Origin: Oceanobacillus jeddahensis
GTDB lineage: Bacteria; Bacillota; Bacilli; Bacillales; Amphibacillaceae
Direction: 5' to 3'
NCBI RefSeq assembly: GCF_000750635.1
Contig: NZ_CCDM010000001.1
Location: forward strand, 1,116,001 to 1,180,000
DNA length: 64,000 bases
Position 1 is the first letter of the stretch, and the number at the start of each line of letters is the position of its first letter. The notes below the pieces were generated by a model. It was not told the origin of the DNA and made no database searches. It saw nothing but the letters and a program-made list of their open reading frames with translations. Shown here in pieces: positions 53,432 to 62,242 of the stretch. The translations under genes and the position numbers were made by a program.

Positions 53432-54604
53432 ATGAGTGCAATTAAAAATACGGAGTTTTTAGCAAGAACAAAATTGGTAACTGGTTCTGGATCTGTTAAA
53501 TTTCTAGCTGATGAACTAAAAAAGGATCACTATAAGAAGATATTGATTATTACGGATAAAGGAATTGCTGGCTCAGGGATCCTGGATAACATTCAAGCCA
53601 TTCTTAAACCGTTAGATATAGAAACAGAAATTTATGATGACGTGAAGCCGAACCCAAGTGTGACGGCAACAGATGGGGCTTACGAAACGTATAAGGATAA
53701 TCAAATTGAGGCTCTTATAGCAGTTGGCGGCGGCAGTGTCATTGATTTTGCAAAAGCTTTATCAGTGTTGCTTGCTAATGGAGGTTCCATTGCAGATTAT
53801 TTTGGTTTTGATTTATATGAGGATACACCAACGCCCTTATTTGCTATTCCTACCACTGTTGGAACAGGAAGTGAAGGTGGACATGCAGGTGTAATTACCG
53901 TTGATAATGAAGCATTAAAGACGAAGAAATTATTCTTTGGAGAAGATTTATTCCCGAAGGTTGCCTTTTTAGATGGTGATTTATTAACAGGGATGCCAGG
54001 TGCTCTAGTTGCATCAACAGGAATGGATGCTTTGACCCATGCAATAGAAGGATACGTTTCTAAAAATGGAAGTGTGATTACAGATGCGCTTAATTTACAT
54101 GCAGTCCGTGTGATAGGAACTGCGATTTTAGAGGCGTATTCGAATACAGATAATGAAGAAGCGATGAATAATATGGTACAAGCCAGTACATCTACCGGAA
54201 TTGGGATGGCGAATGGCGGTCTTGGCTTAGTCCATGGTATTTCTCATGCAATTGGTGCCCAATACGATGCGCCTCATGGTATCGTAAATGCTATTTTGCT
54301 CCCTTATGTTTTGGAATACAACTGGGTGGCAAATCCGCATAAATTTGCGCAAATAGCAGAGGCGTTACGAGTAAATACATGGGGATTATCGGTAGAAGAT
54401 GCAGCAAAAGCTGGTGTGCAGAGAGTAAGAGAATTAACTCGGGAAACGGGTATTCCTGAAAAATTAAGCGCGATAGGTGTACAAGAAGACAAAATTGATA
54501 TCTTAACAGATATTGCTTTTGCTGATGAATTGTATATGGCTCCAAATCCGCGTAAAGTGACTCGAGAAGATATTTATAACATTCTTAAAGAAGCGATTAA
54601 TTAA
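53432..54604 (+). CDS. Iron-containing alcohol dehydrogenase (group III)
   Basis: Fe-ADH of 390 aa: NAD-binding AVGGGSVIDFAKAL, iron ligands in DALTHAIEGY, HGISHAIGA and APHGIVNA. It interconverts an alcohol and an aldehyde or ketone. SD AAAGGAGGA. Followed after 56 bp by an aldehyde dehydrogenase, a common pair for stepwise alcohol to acid oxidation. Confidence 0.9.
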   Translation: MSAIKNTEFLARTKLVTGSGSVKFLADELKKDHYKKILIITDKGIAGSGILDNIQAILKPLDIETEIYDDVKPNPSVTATDGAYETYKDNQIEALIAVGGGSVIDFAKALSVLLANGGSIADYFGFDLYEDTPTPLFAIPTTVGTGSEGGHAGVITVDNEALKTKKLFFGEDLFPKVAFLDGDLLTGMPGALVASTGMDALTHAIEGYVSKNGSVITDALNLHAVRVIGTAILEAYSNTDNEEAMNNMVQASTSTGIGMANGGLGLVHGISHAIGAQYDAPHGIVNAILLPYVLEYNWVANPHKFAQIAEALRVNTWGLSVEDAAKAGVQRVRELTRETGIPEKLSAIGVQEDKIDILTDIAFADELYMAPNPRKVTREDIYNILKEAIN

Positions 54605-54660
54605 GGAAGCTTAAGTGATAAAATCCAAAACAATATGATGATAATGGAGGGAATTTTGAA

Positions 54661-56139
54661 ATGACAGAGACGATAAAAATTTCAAGTAAAGTGACCAAGT
54701 TTTTATCTGGTACGAAGCAGTTATTTATTGATGGGAAATTTGTAGATTCTCTAAGTGGAAAAACATTTGAAACCTATAATCCTGCCAATGGAGACGTTTT
54801 GGCGCATGTTAGTGAAGCACAGGCGGAAGATGTAGATCGCGCTGCTCTGGCGGCAAAAAAAGCATTTGAAGATGGACCGTGGTCTAAAATGAGTGCGGCT
54901 GAACGAGGTAGATTAATGTTTAAATTAGGAGAATTAATTGACGAGAACAAACAGGAATTAGCAGAAATTGACGCGCTGGATAATGGGAAGCCGCTACATG
55001 AATTGCTCGGTAATGATATTCCAAATGCAGTCGGCCAATTTCAATATTATGCAGGCTGGACAACAAAAATTGTAGGACAGACAATCCCTGTAGCTGGTTC
55101 CTTCTTTAATTACACTCGCCATGAGCCAGTTGGTGTTGTCGGTCAGATTATTCCTTGGAATTTTCCATTAATGATGGCCTCATGGAAAATTGCTCCTGCA
55201 TTAGCAACTGGATGTACAGTCATATTAAAACCAGCGGAACAGACTCCATTATCTGCTTTGTACCTGGCACAGCTGGCTGCAGAGGCTGGATTTCCAGAAG
55301 GAGTTATTAATGTTGTACCTGGATTTGGTGAGACAGCAGGAGATTCGCTTGTTCAGCATCCACATGTTAATAAAATTGCGTTTACCGGGTCCACTGCAGT
55401 AGGGAAATCCATCATGAAAAAAGCAGCGGATACGATGAAAAGAGTGACGCTTGAATTAGGTGGGAAATCTCCAAACATCATCTTGCCGGATGCAGATCTT
55501 ACGAAAGCAGCACCAGGCGTATTCTCTGGGATTATGGCAAACCAAGGAGAAGTATGTAGTGCCGGGTCCAGAGTATATATTCAAAAGAATGCATTTGATA
55601 ATGTAATGTCAGATTTGGTTACTTTTGCGGAAAGCGTGAAACAGGGAAGCGGGCTTTCCCCTGATACACAAATGGGACCTCTCGTATCTAAAGAACAGCA
55701 AGATCGAGTAGTGAATTATATTGATAAAGGTAATTCAGAAGGCGCTACCATGCTAACTGGCGGCGGACATTCTGATAAAGGTTATTTTGTAGAACCAACT
55801 ATATTTGTTGATGCAGATGAAAACATGTCTATATCACGTGAAGAAATATTTGGTCCTGTAGTTGTTGCCATGCCATACGAAGATTTAGATGAGATCATTG
55901 AACGTGCAAACAATTCCCAATTTGGACTGGCAGCAGGATTATGGACAGAAAATTTAAGGAATGCTCATTATGTTGCTAACCGGTTGAAAGCAGGATCTGT
56001 CTGGGTAAACTGTTATAATGTCACCGATCCAGCTTCTCCATTTGGAGGCTATAAGGAATCCGGATTTGGCAGAGAGATGGGCTCCTATGCATTAGATAAT
56101 TATACGGAAGTGAAGAGTGTTTGGATTGATTTAGAATAG
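54661..56139 (+). CDS. NAD(P)-dependent aldehyde dehydrogenase
   Basis: ALDH superfamily enzyme of 492 aa. IIPWNFPLMMASWKIAPALA, KIAFTGSTAVGKS, catalytic Glu in TLELGGKSPNIIL, catalytic Cys in QGEVCSAGSRVYI, and EEIFGPVVVAMPY. It oxidises an aldehyde to the acid, probably the product of the adjacent Fe-ADH. SD TGGAGGGA. A strong terminator follows. Confidence 0.92.
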   Translation: MTETIKISSKVTKFLSGTKQLFIDGKFVDSLSGKTFETYNPANGDVLAHVSEAQAEDVDRAALAAKKAFEDGPWSKMSAAERGRLMFKLGELIDENKQELAEIDALDNGKPLHELLGNDIPNAVGQFQYYAGWTTKIVGQTIPVAGSFFNYTRHEPVGVVGQIIPWNFPLMMASWKIAPALATGCTVILKPAEQTPLSALYLAQLAAEAGFPEGVINVVPGFGETAGDSLVQHPHVNKIAFTGSTAVGKSIMKKAADTMKRVTLELGGKSPNIILPDADLTKAAPGVFSGIMANQGEVCSAGSRVYIQKNAFDNVMSDLVTFAESVKQGSGLSPDTQMGPLVSKEQQDRVVNYIDKGNSEGATMLTGGGHSDKGYFVEPTIFVDADENMSISREEIFGPVVVAMPYEDLDEIIERANNSQFGLAAGLWTENLRNAHYVANRLKAGSVWVNCYNVTDPASPFGGYKESGFGREMGSYALDNYTEVKSVWIDLE

Positions 56140-56198
56140 CTAATTAACTCCCTTGTAGATATTACTGAAAACCAGTGTTTTTAAAACGTATGAAAAAG

Positions 56199-56244
56199 AA
56201 TCCCATGAAATCATGATGAATCCAATGATTTCATGGGATTTTTC
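56199..56244 (+). terminator. Terminator after the ALDH gene
   Basis: Perfect 16-bp stem AATCCCATGAAATCAT / ATGATTTCATGGGATT followed by TTT. Confidence 0.88.
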
Positions 56245-56360
56245 AATTCATCATTCAACAGAAAGCATATTGTTGAATTAAAAGAAACTATCAACGTATT
56301 TTTATTCAATAGCTGAAACTGATTTTATAACGAAAACAGGAGAGCGATATGTTTCTACAT

Positions 56361-56413
56361 AGCATAAAACGAAACTTCACTCAGTGGGAGATTTACGGAC
56401 GGTTCTCCATGAT
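56361..56413 (-). repeat. Dispersed intergenic repeat, copy E (inverted)
   Basis: AGCATAAAACGAAACTTCAC (56361-56380) then CAGTGGGAG and TTTACGGACGGTTCTCCATG (56392-56411). It is the reverse complement of both blocks of copy A, here without the interruption. The rest of the gap from 56140 holds the terminator and, at 56541, the SD of the next small gene. Confidence 0.65.
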
Positions 56414-56555
56414 AAATATTATTGCTTTTCAGGTAGTCTTCATTTGGATGGGAATAACATACGATGTAACGCTTTAACGAAGGTTATAAAATTTTTGTTT
56501 ATCAAAAATAAGAAAGGGGAAAGATTATTAAAAGAAGAAGTAAGGAGGTCAGACA

Positions 56556-56699
56556 ATGCTTTGGACTATTCTAATTATCATTCTAGTTTTATGGTTACTG
56601 GGCTTCATTGGAGATATAGCTGGGAACCTCGTGCATATATTATTAGTTGTCGCTTTAGTAATACTGATTTATCGACTTTTAGTAGGCCGTAAACCTTAG
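56556..56699 (+). CDS. Small membrane protein, Lmo0937/DUF5670 family
   Basis: Protein of 47 aa: MLWTILIIILVLWLLGFIGD... ending ...YRLLVGRKP. Two hydrophobic stretches separated by GDIAGN match the lmo0937-family membrane peptides (MLWTILVILLILWLLG pattern). Start ATG 56556 has a perfect SD TAAGGAGG at 56541-56548. Function unknown; such proteins are often stress-induced. Confidence 0.82.
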   Translation: MLWTILIIILVLWLLGFIGDIAGNLVHILLVVALVILIYRLLVGRKP

Positions 56700-56722
56700 G
56701 TGGATTTATCGCAGTGTAACTG

Positions 56723-56810
56723 GATGGGGCTGGAGATGCGATTACTCACCTCATTATAAAGAGTTGTGCGTCGAAAAATTTCCACTGAAGGAAGTTTCAC
56801 TTTATTTACG
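56723..56810 (+). repeat. Dispersed intergenic repeat, copy F
   Basis: GATGGGGCTGGAGATGCGAT then TACTCACC (56723-56750), and ACTGAAGGAAGTTTCACTTT (56784-56803). It has the same two-part arrangement as copy B. A local inverted repeat, CACTTTATTTAC / GTAAATAAAGTG, follows. Confidence 0.6.
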
Positions 56811-56853
56811 AAGTGAGTAAATAAAGTGAAAAATAAGTGTATAAGATATATTA

Positions 56854-56906
56854 AAAACAGTGTGATCCCTTACCAAGGATTAATAGGTAGGATCACACTG
56901 TTTTTT
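56854..56906 (+). terminator. Terminator after the Lmo0937-like gene
   Basis: Stem AAACAGTGTGATCC / GGATCACACTGTTT followed by TTTT. Strong terminator, about 155 bp after the stop codon. Confidence 0.85.
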
Positions 56907-56991
56907 ATTTTATTGAGCACTAGTTCCCCTCTAATATTTTATGTGTAAAAATATTATATTGAAATAAAAAATCATATTTTTTATTTATTAT

Positions 56992-57054
56992 ATTGAATTA
57001 TTATTTCAATTGATATAATATTAAAAATGTAATCGATTTCAGTAAGCGATTTCA
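56992..57054. promoter_or_regulatory. Regulatory region before the murQ remnant and cell-wall-sugar PTS
   Basis: Contains the inverted repeat ATTGAA (56992-56997) / TTCAAT (57005-57010) of a MurR/RpiR-like kind and direct repeats ATCGATTTCA (57032-57041) and AGCGATTTCA (57045-57054). GATATAATA between them is a plausible -10. The SD AAAAAGGAGGAG for the dead murQ follows. Confidence 0.45.
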
Positions 57055-57075
57055 AAAAGGAGGAGAGAAAGACTT

Positions 57076-57300
57076 ATGATTTTATAGATAGAAAGGCTAA
57101 ATAAGGCAGATTATGAATTTGAATAAGATGTTATCGGTGAATTCTTAAGAATGATGAACGAACAAGATGCTAATGGGATTTATTTTATATAGGGAAATAT
57201 CCTGAATATAACAAATACATTAAATAAAATGATTACTATATTAAAATATCATTTCAGATTGATTTACTTAGGAGTAGTAACTAGTGAGGAATCTAGCATT
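57076..57300 (+). pseudogene. murQ: murQ (N-acetylmuramic acid 6-phosphate etherase) 5' remnant
   Basis: One reading frame from ATG 57076 (SD AGGAGGAG) reads as a decayed MurQ N-terminus: IERLNKADYEFE then stop, GEFLRMMNEQDANGIYFI then stop, NTLNKMITILKY and HFRLIYLGVVTSEE. These match MurQ landmarks (LRMMNEEDxxVPLAV, GGRLIYLGAGTSGRLG). At least three in-frame stops (57085, 57124 and one near 57190) and loss of everything after about residue 75 make it a clear pseudogene. The remaining locus starts 65 bp downstream. Confidence 0.72.
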
Positions 57301-57364
57301 CGAGAAAAACAGAAGGGTCTATTCATAAAACATTAAAATAATTAAAAGAAAGGTGTGGAATCCC

Positions 57365-58642
57365 GTGGCAGTGATGGAGAAATTGACGTATGTCATTGAG
57401 GAAAAAGTGGCTCCTCCTTTAATACGGATATCTCGAAATAGGTATCTTGATTCAATCCAAAAGGCTTTTATAACATTGATGCCATTTATTATTCTTGGAT
57501 CGTTTTTTGTTCTTTTAGGCTCTTTTCCAGTCCAAGCTTGGCAAAATTTGATTGAACCAATTTCAGAACATTTGTCTAGTGCAAATAACGCAACAATGGG
57601 ACTTTTATCTATTGGTCTTGCAACAGGCATTGGTTATTTTTTATCAAATTTCTATAATCAACGTGGTGAAAAAGTAGATCCATTTTCAGGTGCTATGATT
57701 AGTCTATTTAGTTTTTTGATTCTATTTCCTGTTGGTGTAAGCGAGGAAATAGGTGTTTATTTACCTGCAGATAATCTTGGAAGTACTGGTATGTTTACAG
57801 CTATTATTGTTGCAATTATCAGTACAGAAATTCATCGCTACTTAATTAAAAAAGATATTGTTATAAAAATGCCAGAAGGTGTACCTCCTATGGTTACAAA
57901 TGCTTTTACTGCTTTAATCCCTGTGTTCGTTACGATGGTATTGTGGTGGACTCTGCGTTATATACTTCAAGTAGACGTTGCCGGTGTGATTATGGCTGGA
58001 TTTGAACCAATTATTGCTGGAGGTACAAGTGCAATTGCTCAATTTAGTGGCTTTTTCGTTGATCGAATCCTGTGGTTTGTTGGAATTCACGGTAGTAATG
58101 TTGTTGGTTCTGTGATGACACCTGTTTGGATAGATATGCTAGGGGCAAACACTGCAGCGGCAGACGCAGGTGAAAAAATCCCTTATATTGCTAGTGCACA
58201 ATTTATGGCTGAATTTGTTAGAGTAAGTCCACTGCCACTGGTTGTTCTCATGTTAATGTCAGCAGTTAAAAGATATAAAACATTAGGGAAATTAGCACTT
58301 GCTCCATCTATTTTTAATATTGCAGAGCCGATAATGTTTGGTTTGCCGATTGTTTTAAATCCTATTTTATTTGTTCCTTGGGTGTTTGGTCACTTATTCT
58401 TGTTTATATTCAGCTACTTTGTAATTTCTATTGGATTAGTGCCAGCACCTTTTGCTGCAATTCCATTTACTGTTCCAGGGCCTATCGCGGGTTACCTGGG
58501 TACGGGTGGAAGTTGGGCAGGAGCTTTACTTGCGACTATTAATCTTGTAATTATGTTCTTTATTTGGCTTCCATTTTATAAGGTTTTAGAAAAACAGACA
58601 TTAAAAGAACAAAATGAAAAAGAAAAACAAAGTAATGACTAA
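57365..58642 (+). CDS. PTS EIIC, lactose/cellobiose/chitobiose family
   Basis: Membrane permease of 425 aa. RISRNRYLDSIQKAFITLMPFIILGSFFVLLGSFP and the central GIHGSNVVGSVMTP and FNIAEPIMFGLPIVLNP are typical of CelB/ChbC-type EIIC; about ten membrane segments. In this locus MupG suggests import and phosphorylation of a MurNAc-GlcNAc-type disaccharide, a role not proven. The start is uncertain: GTG 57353, 57365 or 57371 are possible; 57365 gives the best SD spacing to AGAAAGG. Its EIIB and EIIA lie four genes on. Confidence 0.87.
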   Translation: MAVMEKLTYVIEEKVAPPLIRISRNRYLDSIQKAFITLMPFIILGSFFVLLGSFPVQAWQNLIEPISEHLSSANNATMGLLSIGLATGIGYFLSNFYNQRGEKVDPFSGAMISLFSFLILFPVGVSEEIGVYLPADNLGSTGMFTAIIVAIISTEIHRYLIKKDIVIKMPEGVPPMVTNAFTALIPVFVTMVLWWTLRYILQVDVAGVIMAGFEPIIAGGTSAIAQFSGFFVDRILWFVGIHGSNVVGSVMTPVWIDMLGANTAAADAGEKIPYIASAQFMAEFVRVSPLPLVVLMLMSAVKRYKTLGKLALAPSIFNIAEPIMFGLPIVLNPILFVPWVFGHLFLFIFSYFVISIGLVPAPFAAIPFTVPGPIAGYLGTGGSWAGALLATINLVIMFFIWLPFYKVLEKQTLKEQNEKEKQSND

Positions 58643-58665
58643 TCTTAAAAAGAGGTGATGAAGAA

Positions 58666-59619
58666 ATGGACTCTGTGAAAATTAGAAACTATGCAAATAA
58701 TGATGAAGAACAAGTGATTAAGGTATGGAATCAATGCTTAACGAAAGATCCTGTCAGTTCAGAAATATTTCACAAAAAAATATTATTAGATCCAAATTTT
58801 GATTCCGATTTATGTTTCATTGCAGAAGATGAAAATGGTTCCGTGATTGGTTATTGCCTTGGAATGGTTCGCAAATTTCCTTATGAAGATCGGGGAATGG
58901 AGCCGGAACGTGCATGGATTTCTGTAATGTTTGTTCACCCGGATTATCAACGAAAAGGGATTGGATCAAGATTAGTGAAAAAACTTGAAGAACAGTTTGA
59001 AAAGCTCGGGAAAACAAACATAACACTTGGTGCCTACAGTCCGAATTATTTTTTCCCTGGACCTGATAAAGATGCTTATGGCGGTTCCATTTCATTTTTT
59101 GAATCGTTTGGATATGAAATATTGGGAGAAGCTGTTGGAATGGATATGGTTTTATATAACTTTACCATACCAGAGGAAATTAAAGAGATAAGGAATCATT
59201 TGGAAAAGGAGCATGGTATTCAGGTTATTCCTTTTTCTAAGAAATACACGCTGTCTCTTTTAGAGTTTTTAAAAGAAAATTTCACAGGTGGCTGGGTACG
59301 GAATGTTCGGGAAACGTTGGAGAAATTTAAAGGAGAAGAACGAATTCTCTTAGCTGTAGATCAATATTCAAACATTGTGGGTTATTGTCAGCGTGCTATT
59401 GATGATTTGGAAGGACATTTTGGTCCCTTCGGTGTATCGGAAAAGGTACGCGGTAAAAAAATTGGGAGCGTTTTATTTTATGAAATGTTGTGGGACATGT
59501 ATAGTAGAGGAATTTATCATGTCTGGCTCGCATGGACTAATGGTGGTGCCCAACGTTTTTATGATCGGGCAGGAATGAAAGTCATGAAACGTCATGCAGT
59601 AATGAAAAAGTTTAAATAA
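58666..59619 (+). CDS. Double-domain GNAT acetyltransferase
   Basis: Cytoplasmic protein of 317 aa with two GNAT domains. The first has VMFVHPDYQRKGIGSRLVKKLEEQ (acetyl-CoA motif, about residues 86-105), the second FGVSEKVRGKKIGSVLFYEMLW (about 250-270). Acceptor unknown. Between the EIIC and the PIG-L-like gene it may acetylate an amino sugar or peptide part of the imported compound. SD AGAGGTGA. Confidence 0.83.
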   Translation: MDSVKIRNYANNDEEQVIKVWNQCLTKDPVSSEIFHKKILLDPNFDSDLCFIAEDENGSVIGYCLGMVRKFPYEDRGMEPERAWISVMFVHPDYQRKGIGSRLVKKLEEQFEKLGKTNITLGAYSPNYFFPGPDKDAYGGSISFFESFGYEILGEAVGMDMVLYNFTIPEEIKEIRNHLEKEHGIQVIPFSKKYTLSLLEFLKENFTGGWVRNVRETLEKFKGEERILLAVDQYSNIVGYCQRAIDDLEGHFGPFGVSEKVRGKKIGSVLFYEMLWDMYSRGIYHVWLAWTNGGAQRFYDRAGMKVMKRHAVMKKFK

Positions 59620-59697
59620 AAGTTAAGAAGCTTTATCATCCAATTGTTAATAATGTCACTTGAGTATTCTAAAATAATTTCACCAGGAGGATTTAAA

Positions 59698-60396
59698 TTG
59701 AAGAAACAACATCATATTATGTCAATCGGAGCACATGCACTGGATGCCGAATTAATGGCGGGTCCAATCTCCATTAAGTATACGAAAGAAGGGCATCAAG
59801 CTTCCTTTGTCCATCTTACAAGAGGGGAAAGAGGAAATAAGAAGAAAACACCAGAGGAATATGGAAAACAGCTAGAAGTAGAGATGCCTAAAGTTGCCGA
59901 AGCAATGGGAGCGAGATCAATATGGACTGGTTATATCGCTGGTCAATTACCTCCTCAAGAAGTGATGGAAATGGATCTTTGTAAATTGCTTAGAGAAGAA
60001 AAACCTGATATTGTCGTTACCCATTGGCGAGGAAGCCTTCACCAACGTCATGTTTTGACACATGATATGGTTTTGACAGCTGTAAAAATGGCTGAAAATC
60101 CGAATATCGAAACAGGTCAAAAACCGCATCATGTGGATTATGTATATTTTGGAGAGAACTGTGAAGATTTAAATGGCTTTATACCACAAATTTATGTGGA
60201 TATTAAAGATACATTTGATCAATGGTTTGAAGCGCTGTCACATTATGAATTATTCAGAGCGAATGAAGCCAATGTCCCGTATCAAGATTACTACCGGACG
60301 ATGGCAACGATGCGGGCGATAGAAGTAGGCAATAGAAATCTTTCTTCTAAAGCGTTTATGCTTGCGACAAGGAAACAAGACTATTTGCATTTTTAA
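59698..60396 (+). CDS. PIG-L/LmbE family protein with altered catalytic motif
   Basis: Protein of 232 aa from TTG 59698 (SD CAGGAGGA; upstream ATGs lack SDs). The PIG-L zinc/catalytic motif AHPDDE appears as GAHALDAE: the first zinc His and second Asp remain, but the Pro-Asp pair including the general-base Asp (D15 in MshB) is Ala-Leu. The distal SLHQRHVLTHDM supplies further His ligands. Canonical members deacetylate GlcNAc conjugates. This one may be inactive, or act by another mechanism. It directly precedes mupG (18 bp). Confidence 0.8.
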   Translation: MKKQHHIMSIGAHALDAELMAGPISIKYTKEGHQASFVHLTRGERGNKKKTPEEYGKQLEVEMPKVAEAMGARSIWTGYIAGQLPPQEVMEMDLCKLLREEKPDIVVTHWRGSLHQRHVLTHDMVLTAVKMAENPNIETGQKPHHVDYVYFGENCEDLNGFIPQIYVDIKDTFDQWFEALSHYELFRANEANVPYQDYYRTMATMRAIEVGNRNLSSKAFMLATRKQDYLHF

Positions 60397-60413
60397 AAGA
60401 GGGGAGGGTTATC

Positions 60414-61487
60414 ATGATTGGCATTTCGGTTTATCTATCGAAGGAAAATGAGGAGTTTAATCAAAAGTGGATCGAAAAAACAGCTAAAAATGGATTTTCT
60501 TCCATTTTTACATCGCTTCATATTCCAGAAGATGATACGAAGCTTTATAAAGAATTGCTCATCCAGTTAGGACGAGAAGCAAAAAAACATCAGATGGATT
60601 TATTTGCTGATATCTCTCCAAAATCATTTGAATATCTGAAGATAGATATAAATGATATAGATCAATTGTTGGAATGGGGTATCACAGGTCTCCGAGTTGA
60701 TTATGGTTTAAGTGTGGAAGAGATTGTTCAACTATCTAAAAAAATGAAAATCTCTTTAAATGCGAGCACACTAACAGAAAAATTTCTGAAAGAATTAATC
60801 GATAAAGGATTAAATACCAGTCATACAGAGGCTGCACATAACTTTTACCCTAGACCAGAAACAGGTTTATCAAGAGAATATTTTATTAAAAAAAATCAAT
60901 TATTGAAAAAATATCAAATTAAGATATCCGCCTTTATACCAGGAGACGGAATAAAAAGAAAGCCTTTATATCAGGGATTGCCAACATTAGAGGAGCATCG
61001 TGATACGTCATCAGTCCAAGCCTATTTGGATTTGAAGAAAAATGGGTTTGTCGATACGGTGTATATTGGAGATCCTTCCTTAACGGATGAAACGTTAGAA
61101 AAGTTTACTCTCCTATCACAGAGAATTATCCCGATTAGATATAGGGGTGAAAATAATCCGGAATTTTCCGTATTGCATACGTATTTAGAAGGCGTTCAAA
61201 GTAATCGGCCAGATCCGGCTAGAGATGTTATTCGTCTTGGAAGATCCCGAATCGATCTTCACGACAAAGTTCAATTAGACCCAATTCATACAACAAAGCG
61301 TAAAAAAGGGTCAGTTACAATTGATAATGATAATTATGGCCGGTATGCAGGAGAAATTCAGATTACATTAATCGATCTGAAACAAGATGATAAAGTGAAT
61401 GTACTTGGTGAAGTTATTCAGCAAGATATGCCATTGCTAGATTTTATCGAGGAAGGAAGTCAAATCTTATTGCAAAAAGTAAAGTAA
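60414..61487 (+). CDS. mupG: MupG-family 6-phospho-N-acetylmuramidase (DUF871)
   Basis: Protein of 357 aa with a TIM barrel (GISVYLSKENEEFNQKWIEKTAKNGFSSIFTSLHIPE, ADISPKSFEYL, AAHNFYPRPETGLS) and a C-terminal beta domain (VHTTKRK-like end, GSVTIDNDNYGRYAGEIQI). This is the DUF871/MupG architecture; S. aureus MupG hydrolyses 6-phospho-MurNAc-GlcNAc to MurNAc-6-P and GlcNAc. Here the gene lies amid Lac-type PTS genes, so the imported disaccharide phosphate would be the substrate. SD AGGGGAGGG. The MurNAc-6-P etherase (murQ) of this locus is dead. Confidence 0.85.
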   Translation: MIGISVYLSKENEEFNQKWIEKTAKNGFSSIFTSLHIPEDDTKLYKELLIQLGREAKKHQMDLFADISPKSFEYLKIDINDIDQLLEWGITGLRVDYGLSVEEIVQLSKKMKISLNASTLTEKFLKELIDKGLNTSHTEAAHNFYPRPETGLSREYFIKKNQLLKKYQIKISAFIPGDGIKRKPLYQGLPTLEEHRDTSSVQAYLDLKKNGFVDTVYIGDPSLTDETLEKFTLLSQRIIPIRYRGENNPEFSVLHTYLEGVQSNRPDPARDVIRLGRSRIDLHDKVQLDPIHTTKRKKGSVTIDNDNYGRYAGEIQITLIDLKQDDKVNVLGEVIQQDMPLLDFIEEGSQILLQKVK

Positions 61488-61516
61488 TACAATCTAAAAA
61501 AGGGGATGGATTATAC

Positions 61517-61825
61517 ATGAATATTTTATTAGTATGTAGTGCAGGGATGTCAACGAGTTTATTAGTTACTAAAATGGAAAAATTCGCTAAGGAACAAAAC
61601 AAAAATTATAAAATATGGGCTGTTCCGGAAGCAGAAGCAGCAAACCATATTCCAAATGCAGATGTTGTTTTAATCGGACCACAGATGAGGTTTTGGAAAA
61701 ATGATGCTAAAAAAATTGCTCAACCATACAATATTCCTGTAGACGTTATTGATACGGTAGCTTACGGGATGAATGATGGTCCTGCGATAGTAGAATTTGC
61801 GGAAAAACTTGTTAATAAGGAATGA
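61517..61825 (+). CDS. PTS EIIB, lactose/chitobiose family
   Basis: EIIB of 102 aa: MNILLVCSAGMSTSLLVTKM with phospho-Cys7. VVLIGPQMRFWKNDAKKIA is the usual second part. It phosphorylates the sugar carried by the EIIC at 57365. SD AAAGGGGATGG. Confidence 0.9.
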   Translation: MNILLVCSAGMSTSLLVTKMEKFAKEQNKNYKIWAVPEAEAANHIPNADVVLIGPQMRFWKNDAKKIAQPYNIPVDVIDTVAYGMNDGPAIVEFAEKLVNKE

Positions 61826-61834
61826 GGTAAAAAT

Positions 61835-62161
61835 ATGGAAGAGATGGAATCCATTTGTATGCAAATTATTAGTAATGCAGGAACGGCGAGATCACTTATC
61901 CTTGAAGCGTTACAAGAAGCAAGACAAGGAAACTTTTTAAAAGGTGAAAAAAAAATGAACGAGGCCAATACATTTTTTGTTGATGCACATCAAATACATG
62001 GGCAACTTATTCAAAAAGAAGCCCAGGGAGAAGGAGCCCCATTTTCTTTACTATTTATGCATGCTGAAGACCAATTGATGAATACAGAAACAATTAAGTA
62101 TTTGTCTAAGGAAATGTTTTTTATGTATAAAAAAATGCAAGAAGGTAATGGGGGAATGTAA
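61835..62161 (+). CDS. PTS EIIA, lactose/chitobiose family
   Basis: All-helical trimeric EIIA of 108 aa. SAR typical: MQIISNAGTARSLILEALQEARQGNF and SLLFMHAEDQLMN with phospho-His76. It starts 9 bp after EIIB and completes the split Lac-type PTS. Confidence 0.9.
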   Translation: MEEMESICMQIISNAGTARSLILEALQEARQGNFLKGEKKMNEANTFFVDAHQIHGQLIQKEAQGEGAPFSLLFMHAEDQLMNTETIKYLSKEMFFMYKKMQEGNGGM

Positions 62162-62242
62162 TCTCGTAATTTTTTGATAGTTGGAACTTCATTTGTTCTA
62201 TTTCACACATTAGGAAAGTATAAAATTTTAGCGACGGTTTTC

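Noticed and set aside
56384-56692. 102-aa plus-strand frame
   Set aside because: It begins inside repeat copy E, lacks an SD and overlaps the better supported 47-aa membrane protein in another frame.
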